Source: an uncultured Clostridia bacterium (lineage in GTDB: Bacteria; Bacillota; Clostridia; Christensenellales; CAG-917). Taken from it: a stretch of DNA of 44,053 nucleotides. The notes below the pieces were generated by a model. That model ran no database searches. It saw only the letters and a list, made by a program, of their open reading frames with translations, and was not told where the DNA came from. Below, one piece after another: positions 34,601 to 38,850 of the stretch (positions are counted from its first letter, which is position 1; each line of letters opens with the position of its first letter). The stretch covers positions 1 through 44,053 of the forward strand of contig CANDBF010000009.1 in assembly GCA_947382865.1 (NCBI GenBank). Reading direction: 5' to 3'. The position numbers and the translations under genes were made by a program.

Positions 34601-37548
34601 ACTTTGGGAGCGGTGGATACAGCGCCCAAATTATAGCAGTAAGTCACGGTCGCTGCTCCGCTCGCATTTTCTACGTTTATGTTGCCCGCTATGCCGCCGA
34701 TGTTCTCGTCGCTGCAATTCACAGAACCTGCGTTCACGCAATTTGTGATTGCTGCGCCCGCATTCGCGCCCGTTATATTGAAATAACCGACAATTCCGCC
34801 CACAGTGCCTGTGCCGTCCTGAGCAGTCTGGCTGACGGTTGCCGAGTTGTAGCAGTTTTCTATAATCAAAGAACCGGTCGAACTGGAAGTACCCAATCTA
34901 CCTGCGATACCGCCTACGTTTATGCCGCCGCTCACCGTGCCGGAAACCTTGCATCCTCTTATTTCGATACCATAGCTCGGAGTATTGTTATATCCGACAA
35001 TGCCGCCGACGCCGTTCGCCTCGCCGCTAACCGTGGCACTGGATTGGCAATTTTCAATAATTATTGTCTGATTGGAACGACCGAGGATTCCACCGACTGC
35101 GCCCTCGCTTCCGTGACCGGCGGAATAAAGTCCGGTTACGTTGCCCGTATTTGTACAGCGCAGAATAGTGCCCGACGTGCCGTTTGCATAACCGATAATT
35201 CCGCCGACGCGTATATTTCCGTCTATTTTACCCGTATTTTTGCAATCGGATATCGTAAAGCTGCCGCTTCCATATCCCAATATACCGCCGACGTTGTTAT
35301 AGTCGTTTGCAGAAACGGTCGCGCCGTTTTCACAATGTTCGATACGGTAATTGCCTGCGGCGTAGCCTATAAGACCACCGACATATGCGCCGCTTCCCGT
35401 TACGCTGCCTGCCACGGCGATATATTCTATCGAACCGTCCTTGTAATAGCCTATAAGACCCGAATACCCTGCCGCACCGACGTTCACCGTAACCGTACGC
35501 GTCGTTTTCGCGTCGGAGTATACGCCCGAGCCGCCGTATATCGTGCCTGCAAAATAATAGGTCGAGTTCTTTCCTATCGGAACAAAACCGTTAGGAGCCG
35601 TCAGATTTTTGTTGATAAGGAAATAACAATTTGCATACTTTATGTCTTTTGCAACCGTATTTATCGTTGTAAGGTATTCGCCCGAAACGCTGTCGAAAGG
35701 CGTGCCGCCGTTCACTATATTGGTAAGGTTCATCAGATGCTGAGAAGATTCCAAAACAAAAGGATTGTCCGCGCTTCCCCAAGTCCCGTCCGTTCGGCTC
35801 TTGCCGTCCAATACTCCGAAATCGCTCTGCTTCCATATCGCATAAAGAGTAAAGCTCTTTTCCGTTTCGGAAGCAAGAGAGAAAAATCCGCTCTGCGTAG
35901 ATACGGTGTCGCGGAGCTTATATTCCGCGTCAAAGGAATCTCTGTCCGCAGACCAGCCTATAAGAGTATAGTCAGACCTTGTAAACGCCGTACCCGCGCT
36001 CAGAGTCGCGGGAGAACCGGCGTAAGAAATACTCTGATTGGCTATGCTACCCGTTCCGCCGTTCGCGTTGTAGACAATAGTTCCCGTATTGCTGGTAAAA
36101 TTCGCCTTATACGTATTTCCATAGGAGAAAAACGTTGATGAGGATACGCTCAGCGTAGCCGAAGTAGACTGCTCAGTGGATGTCGTCCCTCTCGTCCAGT
36201 TTACGAAATGATATCCCGTATTTGCCGTTGCGGTACAAGTTGCGACGGTTTCCTTGGGGCTGTTGGCACTGTTGCCTATAATACTTGCCGACGTAGTTGA
36301 TATTGTGCCGTTCGTGCCTGCGACGAATTTGATATCATAATTATATGAGTAGGAATCAATCGTAACCTTTATATCTTTCCAGCCGAGGTCCCAATCCGAG
36401 TCGGAATTTGAGTAAATAGCGGCATAAATTACAGTTGTCGTAGTGCTTGGAATCTTGGCGGTGACAGTCTGCGTTGCAGATGCGGATTCTGTCCATCCGC
36501 TGTTTTTAGCCAACGCAGTCGGATTAAAAGTTCCGTCCGAAACGTTCGTAAACGACGGCACGCCTGACGTTAATGCAATAGCCCACTTATCGCTGTCGCC
36601 TCCGTTGTGAGCGGCCGTTACGCTGAATTTGACGTTAACAGTCGCGCCGTTTTTCACGTGATTGAGCAAAGTACCCGTAATCTTTACCGGCATATAATGC
36701 ACGCCGGTAGCATCGTTTGCGCCTGAACCGAATACGCCGATAGTTTCGTTTGAACGCGCCGTTTTCCTGTCCGCTCCGCCCGTATAGCTTCCGACAGTAT
36801 GCTTGAAAACAAAATTGTTCGCCGTAAACGAAGAAATGCTGGATGTAAGCAAGCTAAGATTTTTTTCGGGCTTGAAAAAAGAAATCGATATATTTGAAAA
36901 AAACATTTTCAGCGTTTTGTCGGAATTTCCGTAAACGGCCACATAAATGGCGCTATACGAGCTTGCCATGACTGCGTCGCAGTTCTTAACGGCCTTTTCC
37001 ACCTCGTTCCAACCGCTTTTCCCAATCGCATTGGCGGGGCTGAACGCACTGTCTCCTATACCGCTGACAGTAGGAACGCTCGTAGTTACCGCTATACCCC
37101 ATTTATCACTATCGCCGCCGTTTGAAAGGTTTTCAACTGAAAAAGTCATTGCAACATCGCTACTCTTCAGCGTACTGCCCAATGTAACCTTAGCATAAGC
37201 CACCACGTTCGCATCGCAACCGCCGAGCCCCCAGTGTCCGTCGCAATTAAATTGAAAACCTTTGCCGCTGTCGTGCGTTTTCAATGCTGTAATATGTCCG
37301 TTGTCGCTCGATAATTGAGTAAAATTCGCAAATCCCAAAGTATAAGTCGTTGTCGCGGTAGCGCTGACGTTCGTAGCAGCGTTTGCTACGTTTGCCTGTA
37401 TCGCTCCGCTATCAATACCGCCTGACTCAAAAGAAAATGCGGCGAAAATAACGCTCGCAAAAACCAAAGAAAATAGCAATGCAAACAAAAGGCATTTGAG
37501 CGCAACTCGCGCAAAACGCTTTTTATTATGTATGCCGTCGTTTCTCAT
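19663..37548 (-). CDS. Giant secreted GLUG-repeat surface protein, 5,961 residues
   Basis: One uninterrupted frame of 17.9 kb. Approximate architecture: signal peptide (1-42); two tandem copies of a beta domain sharing N-G-G-D-S-D-K-W (45-400); a divergent repeat domain (404-483) and a Listeria-Bacteroides-type (InlB/Flg_new) repeat with Y-N-A-N-G-G-T-G (484-562). Then come GLUG-type modules, each opened by a P-[YF]-[VI]-[IL]-x-S-like box near residues 590, 1370, 2369 and 3006 and continued by many G-G-[IL]-[VI]-G-Y repeats (about 60 in all by eye). A block of MBG/YDG-like Ig-type domains (about 4250-5400, with K-V-Y-D-A-T near 5049) separates these from a last GLUG module (about 5555-5961). 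No LPXTG, SLH, GW or choline-binding anchor is visible at the C-terminus. AAGGAAAATT precedes the ATG. The likely role is adhesion or matrix building; mass is on the order of 600 kDa. Confidence 0.9.
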   Translation of the reverse strand: MRNDGIHNKKRFARVALKCLLFALLFSLVFASVIFAAFSFESGGIDSGAIQANVANAATNVSATATTTYTLGFANFTQLSSDNGHITALKTHDSGKGFQFNCDGHWGLGGCDANVVAYAKVTLGSTLKSSDVAMTFSVENLSNGGDSDKWGIAVTTSVPTVSGIGDSAFSPANAIGKSGWNEVEKAVKNCDAVMASSYSAIYVAVYGNSDKTLKMFFSNISISFFKPEKNLSLLTSSISSFTANNFVFKHTVGSYTGGADRKTARSNETIGVFGSGANDATGVHYMPVKITGTLLNHVKNGATVNVKFSVTAAHNGGDSDKWAIALTSGVPSFTNVSDGTFNPTALAKNSGWTESASATQTVTAKIPSTTTTVIYAAIYSNSDSDWDLGWKDIKVTIDSYSYNYDIKFVAGTNGTISTTSASIIGNSANSPKETVATCTATANTGYHFVNWTRGTTSTEQSTSATLSVSSSTFFSYGNTYKANFTSNTGTIVYNANGGTGSIANQSISYAGSPATLSAGTAFTRSDYTLIGWSADRDSFDAEYKLRDTVSTQSGFFSLASETEKSFTLYAIWKQSDFGVLDGKSRTDGTWGSADNPFVLESSQHLMNLTNIVNGGTPFDSVSGEYLTTINTVAKDIKYANCYFLINKNLTAPNGFVPIGKNSTYYFAGTIYGGSGVYSDAKTTRTVTVNVGAAGYSGLIGYYKDGSIEYIAVAGSVTGSGAYVGGLIGYAAGNYRIEHCENGATVSANDYNNVGGILGYGSGSFTISDCKNTGKIDGNIRVGGIIGYANGTSGTILRCTNTGNVTGLYSAGHGSEGAVGGILGRSNQTIIIENCQSSATVSGEANGVGGIVGYNNTPSYGIEIRGCKVSGTVSGGINVGGIAGRLGTSSSTGSLIIENCYNSATVSQTAQDGTGTVGGIVGYFNITGANAGAAITNCVNAGSVNCSDENIGGIAGNINVENASGAATVTYCYNLGAVSTAPKVAATRGGIIGKIGGTVNIGGSWNFHQGSTNNYGSHVVATSAVNSAYYPSVNTSDVTSTDWSLVANGTVYTAFRLFGNALTVSNGNYLRIYSYIGTTYKTVAPASMSCAETLPDSNSSDVRISNAVFSSDILDANNNNSQIARLMLDTAAIKAVASDIITKAYLDLAAKPDDWLTVSANSYITSRKAFYWVSGAWTETVPDIAGEYSVKLSVYNGDKLVGNRAATYKIERMNIASKTSDGTEFVMPFGYSADGLVSNSYLGNIAGNSYYQLESDKNGRLFSAPADSPFALVYKDGNGIHNSLHHYILFHKYTDPSTLRDAYYTLDYTGDLDIVIEGFSVDGDNLLFGDEHLIDVVMTLTGNGNYTGTRTIRFTLMDSDFGGDITASDWGSQAHPYVIEHDAHLLRLSQIVNGAQAWNSIASSDSSLALINNAGAVAKSRTFAGAYFRLGANVSASTNGGFVSVGTKYGASDTLYRFAGSFDGQGADGTGFTVTLDINESGREYVGLFGYVAGDLNGTATLSNITVTGTVTGGNHTGGVVGLLGNNAAATNIANSRCIVSGSDYTGGIFGRVQGAALVGTLNGDSATFTYTGAVSGGNYVGGITGYAEKNISGVYSGSGSVSGGDHVGGIVGYAANITISAAKSGITVTGAHYVGGIIGYADGVTLDATVTAASSLNGTEYVGGMAGYIKVTAPSQIVANPEQSAVTSAITVSGTTYVGGYAGWMDASECDGFRFAPYVSNNDNNKITVRGANYVGGIFGGFVGKGYKRVSADLSASDSVFYIRNKNASGNSYISVNVTLNGGRVAGGLFGYVSGAGAVFTDNWVVADHTVFTFSGATSFFGGVIGVIGENATVESAVQLSDGGYEIGGQTVYLRYSTELVTVANNGDFVGTLFGYIASTAGKYVSSDTTLLGNTVQMLNSRTSASTGGVSIAGKGYVGGLIGAIGRVQSYGVSGDTLLSNLLTYGRYDATVNTAVNSTVRLAPADEGGNGKLINRGRVTATGDYAGGIVGYAGLGSLLAFVNKTAQSGIPVNAASSYLNVYNGYSEDITEGSISGSTATYILAKNYAGGLVGYVSSAMHVFEHTVSTMTVAAGTSLSSATGNYAGGLIGYMGGGRVSGSIAGYGATSTTADSVRGGSYVGGLVGRLAGGQVADSIGYGFKFDRVNNLNGGVVGATDAGTTVSSSWTVYAATSPTYQTKSVNVNGKYVIIDSSVINSRLPNAKEYAIATGVLSQGMAITTAATITVNKSTSGKLSLRTFIPTDNKQLVFYNVSGTDTSTDNVFDVFEVSGGDLYYRLDMADSANFSICVIDIEFKDIQVCKDTTQAAKDANAEKAYRVPASGNKAYTIDATANYDTNGYISSLSAKAYYENGGKTRLVGNYVKNDFTTGDEGTPYVISSITLWRALRDDIKAGKSFRGKYVKLATNLSITSANDLAGSLNGVTNGFDGIFDGDGYTIDVNITGSTASALSLFPFAKNATFKNLTISGSLGTSGSNIAAFVGEPQGALTFVNCTSEVKINALRTAGGFVGTSNGYKVNFVTCVNTGAITTTDGTNENYENYAYGTGGLVGVISTEGSLGDVRFESCKNSGKITGGNNVGGIIGLSNGTGSSSVLGLEIFNSANTGAVTANNGLTSEPNRSHAYSYAGGILGKSGNYGYIRMYSSFNSGTIVAYGSICGGLVGGVGELNLYKVWNGTSSCQVHQGGESRIVYCYNNGEVHVGGTTSNGKLSDPFSGGYSREALNGSIVGGIAGIMGWGKILYCYNSGGVHCYQVVGEYRQWQNRMGGILGQAQPSEPNNNVKIIINYCYSIGLCVAEFSQDTQFLLDFSGDAAYGASICGFMDEGDNWDNGHSSSTSSQKSRLQPAGTTYYNYVLKDNLYYNNKSTGNNSYFTGVMDTEGSFAWVNAIKKEEGRYVDGIVVDNVADLTTYHTEAINGYGVKVPIGSDANQAATLIDGSGNYRASYDEKTYKVTYDDDFLSGNMQGYVYIYGCLPQLAMFSMDTKEGLSMLSVSFGKDSYGDWQGAQAGSEESPYIIKDGVGLQAMSALLRAKSGSATYTFRDKYVAIANGENNIDEMSADYINMDMSIAANAMKSGTASGTYDQYGKNYFLYNNGALGRSPIQHNSSDNLRTKWVGYNYYFNGSAYKNDSNFYSYVNFYPIGTGGASAFEGSISGAHYTRDNNGKITSASNTQIRNLKISQRAGDTFAGLFGSVYDAEIENITVSGSIKAYGATNSTAYYVFAGGIAGYAGGNTSITGCRAGEDTSHTVTVRTFGPDESVKSGVNVKTFAGGIVGAAGPRKGETIAENGLKHLEISDCYTVYADIAAIKNNSGGIAGYAGDPWGRTKESSNVVDFNNLYVYANTSVSAVSGVTDSGAGSDIGGIVGSNDGIVRFDITKAYVGYTSSLGVTISGENSVGGIIGTARGSLDISDVTVSRYATIVRYNSWGNVDNMTESGVDYGTAIGGVIGRGVTGTNNFLYGNITFEGSINIRTGTTNGETKNIGGIIGAMGTGTQFQSGSKVTVAKVASITAAVGKGSLFNIGGIAGVTLDGAFDGTFTVDVTMNLQNASRVGGLVGYNKGVTHILASTEGTVVNVGADIKGASEVGGLIGQNGEISGSGIVSGSLQIGADMYMNTAYTGSVRINILTGAKVAGDSNSDGKSNVGGIVGLNQSNVVITKGDIINEGSISGAMDNVGGIVGNNDGYIDMGGSSVEGASLTIENKGAVVGGDNVGGVIGYLRRGVISGVFANSGSVAGMNFVGGSIGRVDSEAVLTANGADTYFYNGETDSYSSGVTEARAAASENGTVKGSGNYVGGSIGALFGSIRSIGGAEVYFINAGTVNGANYVGGNIGMLAGAVSQSQFINTGSVTSNGSVAIGGSVGLVGLDEVCSSVAHIEISVVGVHFEFSGGGSITVSGSGGEGGVGGAIGIIGGAQEDFGNSVDSWKDITMYAASDISAPSVANVGGAIGIIKANDIVIRNMLAFYTTIVGSENVGGIVGRVWGSGIRVSNSFNIEGAVQGNNAGGIIGLAATDTDASTSYWVKGYKNEELMTLNINNIAENLGKYTAVTIGGVVFTEDLTKQYGTPFDYTNDEADKGKTWETYLSEQMGGSPVSKQNGVWAVTNTSWTKYTTGTENTGWYYVYANNRAGLDVTHTVSNDENQPSILESIAEREAELVYWKRIANAYTEAERAKGDDTTVLTSPIVADIDEAAKTATGGGRPQEQHIYAAALASTVSGYYLYMDASGTKPDVYKSTDAGDEHFYINAITAGNSEGTASSPSENVAVYYRSVSLGRPLIYNGYNRYAPITDEVSSGVKIQYISVNDAGEPNVSEVDRTKGDYIYTVNDIRDSQGASKNLLCEADTYFLNISIYYYDSFGNLEEIGGINDGKYVISKLPLDVKMTSSNGEYNGSQTTGSLTVTVNGIALLDDTQSRAVQFAFSGEYKDSNGTTKTIRNDNVNMSTLINSAKKSWTYAERAEAQALLPLGTSKLYLSSINVTKSKDVTDVNYIRDDRYFEEAKDYCVTLTFKFTERIVDGKLKVQLYTTGRSANYKADDVETAFAVTPKKITVSITGATTGHYNGSAYKTSFAFEGWAPEHDGAATQYVNDFTPYVMFIPRVKKVTGTPIGGETNVWDLATNRTFDLTQGSVTYNTLVWVPNINSINAEGIKFEGSYQIGFGTQNLYDGHPSTSDGNYYLEITDNPLEYFSVKENTLTVSWGNNSGTYNAQKHTFVATLTADAAFASADLLASEVATLFPSDYNKFEYEVQPESNTAAKIFFKIGPNAGTYAVNLPYRKQEDSEPNTENCSINDKAGSFTIDKLALTVGLSGNVVELYNGGYHTAEKIVAESPDVNANPTWVYDSSNGMYTLTMFAGASIANTTADNQVAITLSYNDDVAAVNVGSYVATLKDENVVPVGANNFTVSASGSGSIVINPAVVTFTWGTKTTFTYNRNAQGRALTAALTTAGDGLAFTSSAYTPSVSGATLHASFTNAIGNKESLRVPVGGVAASIDAGTYEALVSQNTITLSGVNAAGTAQKSNYTFKFADGQSERGSYTIDPLVISSVSVTGNTTTKVYDATTEVPAGNVGTPVFGGLGAVLPPTSYSVNALYDSSQVGSRYITYTFTLTGTDAKNFRLGNKNSLTYIRQISGAITARQIEVALDMLRNGRATRVYNGGNAYGGAGASNTMGSVRAISAIHRSGEGFVVTGFAERESSGAVIISAAYAEASSGRTAFDGYVNNVNGTGANLFVGPEKHGESGYFYKNLLFTMSGASAANYTFTVKLGTVNAGDKTGSSGLNGMVTVKDGSNGGASGLVIEITANVFKAAYTNTAQSYANADNSYNTDWLEIGGSVDAVGGDSLTLVVVNNWMYEGNNDRNPKKVYKSYTVIRGSENSKILSARVDSQDGVHVNYKLSNQPVLTIGYFVDKEEFEIGSLASLMIATYYYSVSKSGSDEFGEIISQAVWHVVATAEEYNSGECNKEVVDDNGNSITFTDWNEYFAYLASEEGGSHYIFLNTNEQESGWGYYDVDENSKPQFYDKFKQIANISGVMTAQDIAILDGMFRKTAIDGDGNIVEEKSYDWGVGAQYLTNFVKSGEGSVITAMGAIFTGAFGGAYDGNGYTVDKFNIVGVAGSSDGYYGMFERLGGEDSVGEVHNVHLRNVNILVSGGAGTVYVGAIAGDSSQAEMHNVSVHGSISVSTAGAAYAGGLLGKTAGEVNGAIVIGTLNVKAATAYSGGAVGACAGISNAVSMMQMNVTSANATAGAIAGTGTVGDGNVFMKNSVWVNKSAISGGLAYTELMTGSVGGYGATNKYYYIDGEAEPAKGIYDVLSDTKLTALDGEEESRSNAHESMRLVDIVDIYVLLYSKVKSTTSVEGKSVDVYGITSTSPLVGNRHGTDKAGDAIVIGNSQGVALLRELRFATFTLTRDVYMSAGYKVITASGAFYGKILANGYFVYVPKQNNVKMFETEIAQDSGSTPSAIIKQQ

Positions 37549-37628
37549 AATTTTCCTTCGCCTTATAATCTTGTAGACTATTTAGGCTCTTGCGCGTTTC
37601 CCCGACGCGAACTGTAAAGAACTTAATT

Positions 37629-37657
37629 ATTTTATAATATATATACAAAACTTTCAA
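37629..37657 (-). promoter_or_regulatory. SigA-type promoter of the giant surface-protein operon
   Basis: TTGAAA (37652-37657) and TAAAAT (37629-37634) on the minus strand are separated by 17 nt. Transcription should start near 37622, giving a 5' leader of about 70 nt. No other convincing promoter is seen between the four genes of the operon. Confidence 0.65.
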
Positions 37658-37740
37658 GAGCAAATATTGGACAAATCGGTAAAAATTTTATAAAAAATAG
37701 GATTTAATCGTTTAGAACGCAGAAAATCATCAAAAAAATT

Positions 37741-37798
37741 AAAAATCATTCCATTACGCATTGTTTATTATCGAACAACTGTTTTGCAAAAATCATTC
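37741..37798 (-). repeat. Direct repeats GAATGATTTTT upstream of the giant-gene promoter
   Basis: Two identical 11-nt copies (37741-37751 and 37788-37798, minus strand) begin 47 nt apart, and a related GATGATTTT lies near 37723. Their placement 65-140 nt before the -35 would suit binding sites of an activator or repressor, but short AT-rich matches can arise by chance. Confidence 0.35.
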
Positions 37799-37826
37799 AA
37801 GTATAAAATATGTCTTTTACAACGTT

Positions 37827-38618
37827 TTACACGATTTTCAACGCTTTTATGGTTTTCAACGGCAGGTCAACCGCAAAATTTCTGTCTTCCTCGCCGTGAA
37901 AATCGCTTCCGCCCGTCGGCGTTAGCCTATACTTTTCGCACAGCTGCAAAAGAGCGCCGATTTCCTTTGCGCCGTGATTGGGATAATACACCTCCAAGCC
38001 TTTAAGTCCAAACTTCGACAAGCCGCTTAAAAGCATATCCAGTCTACCGTCCGACAGATACTTTTTAGGGTGCGCTACGCATGCGATTCCCCCGCATGAA
38101 TTTATCAGTTTTACGGCTTCTAATGGGCTTATTCTTTCCGATTGACAGTATGCGGCGCCGCCTACCGAAAGATATTTTTCAAAAGCCGCGTTGACGTTGC
38201 ACGCATAGCCGTTTGCAACTATTTCGCGCGCAATATTCATTCTGCCGATACCCTCCGCTTCAAAGTCCAAATCCAGCTTAACGCCCAGCGTTTTCAGTTT
38301 TTCCCCAATCTTTACGTTCCTCTCTTGACGAAGACGCTTGACGTTTTCAAGAGCGCCTATAAACTCCTCGTTTTTGGGGTCTATATTGTATCCCAGTATA
38401 TGAATTTCGCTGACCGAAAAGGCGGAAATCTCAATTCCGTCTATAAATTTTATGCCGCGGCTTTTCGCCGCCTCTCTCGCCTCTTCGAGCCCTGCCACCG
38501 TGTCGTGGTCCGTGACCGATATAACTTCAAGTCCGCCCTTTACCGCCCAGTCTACTATTTCGCTCGGAGTCATCGCGCCGTCCGAGGCCGTTGTGTGTAA
38601 ATGCAAGTCCGCTTTCAT
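37827..38618 (-). CDS. PHP-domain phosphoesterase (TrpH/RNase AM-like)
   Basis: The 263-residue protein has the standard PHP metal-binding motifs in order: D-L-H-L-H-T near residue 4, V-T-D-H-D-T near 34, G-I-E-I-S near 61, G-Y-N-I-D near 74, a lone A-H-P-K near 180 and G-S-D-F-H-G near 237. PHP enzymes of this size hydrolyse phosphoesters in nucleotides or short RNAs; the E. coli relative RNase AM (YciV) works on 5' ends of RNA. The substrate here is inferred only. The ribosome binding site (GAGATGA) is modest. The gene lies downstream of the structured spacer that follows rmuC. Confidence 0.85.
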   Translation of the reverse strand: MKADLHLHTTASDGAMTPSEIVDWAVKGGLEVISVTDHDTVAGLEEAREAAKSRGIKFIDGIEISAFSVSEIHILGYNIDPKNEEFIGALENVKRLRQERNVKIGEKLKTLGVKLDLDFEAEGIGRMNIAREIVANGYACNVNAAFEKYLSVGGAAYCQSERISPLEAVKLINSCGGIACVAHPKKYLSDGRLDMLLSGLSKFGLKGLEVYYPNHGAKEIGALLQLCEKYRLTPTGGSDFHGEEDRNFAVDLPLKTIKALKIV

Positions 38619-38659
38619 TGTGTATCATCTCATTTATTGCATATTTTCTTGCTATATTT

Positions 38660-38850
38660 CTATTTAGCTTATCAAGCTGAGGGCTACGTACTCTGCCGGA
38701 TTGAACGTCGGTTACTCTAAAAGAAATAGCCCCTCTTTCCCTTCGGCTCCCACTACTTGAAATAGGAACGTACACTGTTTAACGTTCCGTCGCTCGCGGG
38801 GGAGATAATAGGCGCTCGCCCTGCGCGCGCCTGTGCAGTCCCTTGAAAAA
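38660..38850. ncRNA. Candidate structured RNA between rmuC and the PHP gene
   Basis: This GC-rich spacer sits between two AT-rich flanks and has no coding frame with a ribosome binding site. It can fold as one closed unit. TCAA/TTGA (38672-38675 with 38843-38846), GGG/CCC (38681-38683 with 38840-38842) and CTGC/GCAG (38693-38696 with 38835-38838) close the ends. CTCCC/GGGAG (38747-38751 with 38800-38804) encloses a perfect 7-bp hairpin GGAACGT/ACGTTCC (38765-38771 with 38782-38788). GGCGC/GCGCC (38811-38815 with 38827-38831) forms a side hairpin. Length and rod shape with a side hairpin recall 6S RNA, but I see no diagnostic sequence. The pairing is the same on either strand, so the strand is left open. 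Confidence 0.4.

Larger units (their letters stand above)
37549..37826 (-). other. Control region and 5' leader of the giant surface-protein gene
   Basis: AT-rich spacer without a gene. It holds the promoter at 37629-37657 and a leader of about 70 nt with a CGCG/CGCG hairpin (37593-37596 with 37606-37609). Upstream of the promoter are two exact copies of GAATGATTTTT on the minus strand (37741-37751 and 37788-37798) plus a degenerate third copy near 37723. No clear terminator follows the PHP gene, whose transcript could read into this operon. Confidence 0.6.

Noticed and set aside
34498..36138. Long plus-strand open frame (546 codons) opposite the giant gene; similar frames at 20542-21771, 23098-24567 and 29455-30393
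   Set aside because: They mirror the codon use of the real minus-strand gene, have no ribosome binding site, and their protein sequences are low-quality (rich in Arg, Tyr, His, Ala) without domains.
19663..37548. Repeated short DNA units that could look like a CRISPR array or tandem satellite
   Set aside because: The units are glycine-rich codons of GLUG repeats in one open frame; they are degenerate, not exact, and spacing follows the protein repeats.
38660..38850. Reading the rmuC-PHP spacer as a known riboswitch (SAM, TPP, c-di-GMP, T-box, guanidine) or as SRP RNA, RNase P RNA or tmRNA
   Set aside because: None of the conserved core sequences of these families was found on either strand by eye; only the general shape is suggestive.
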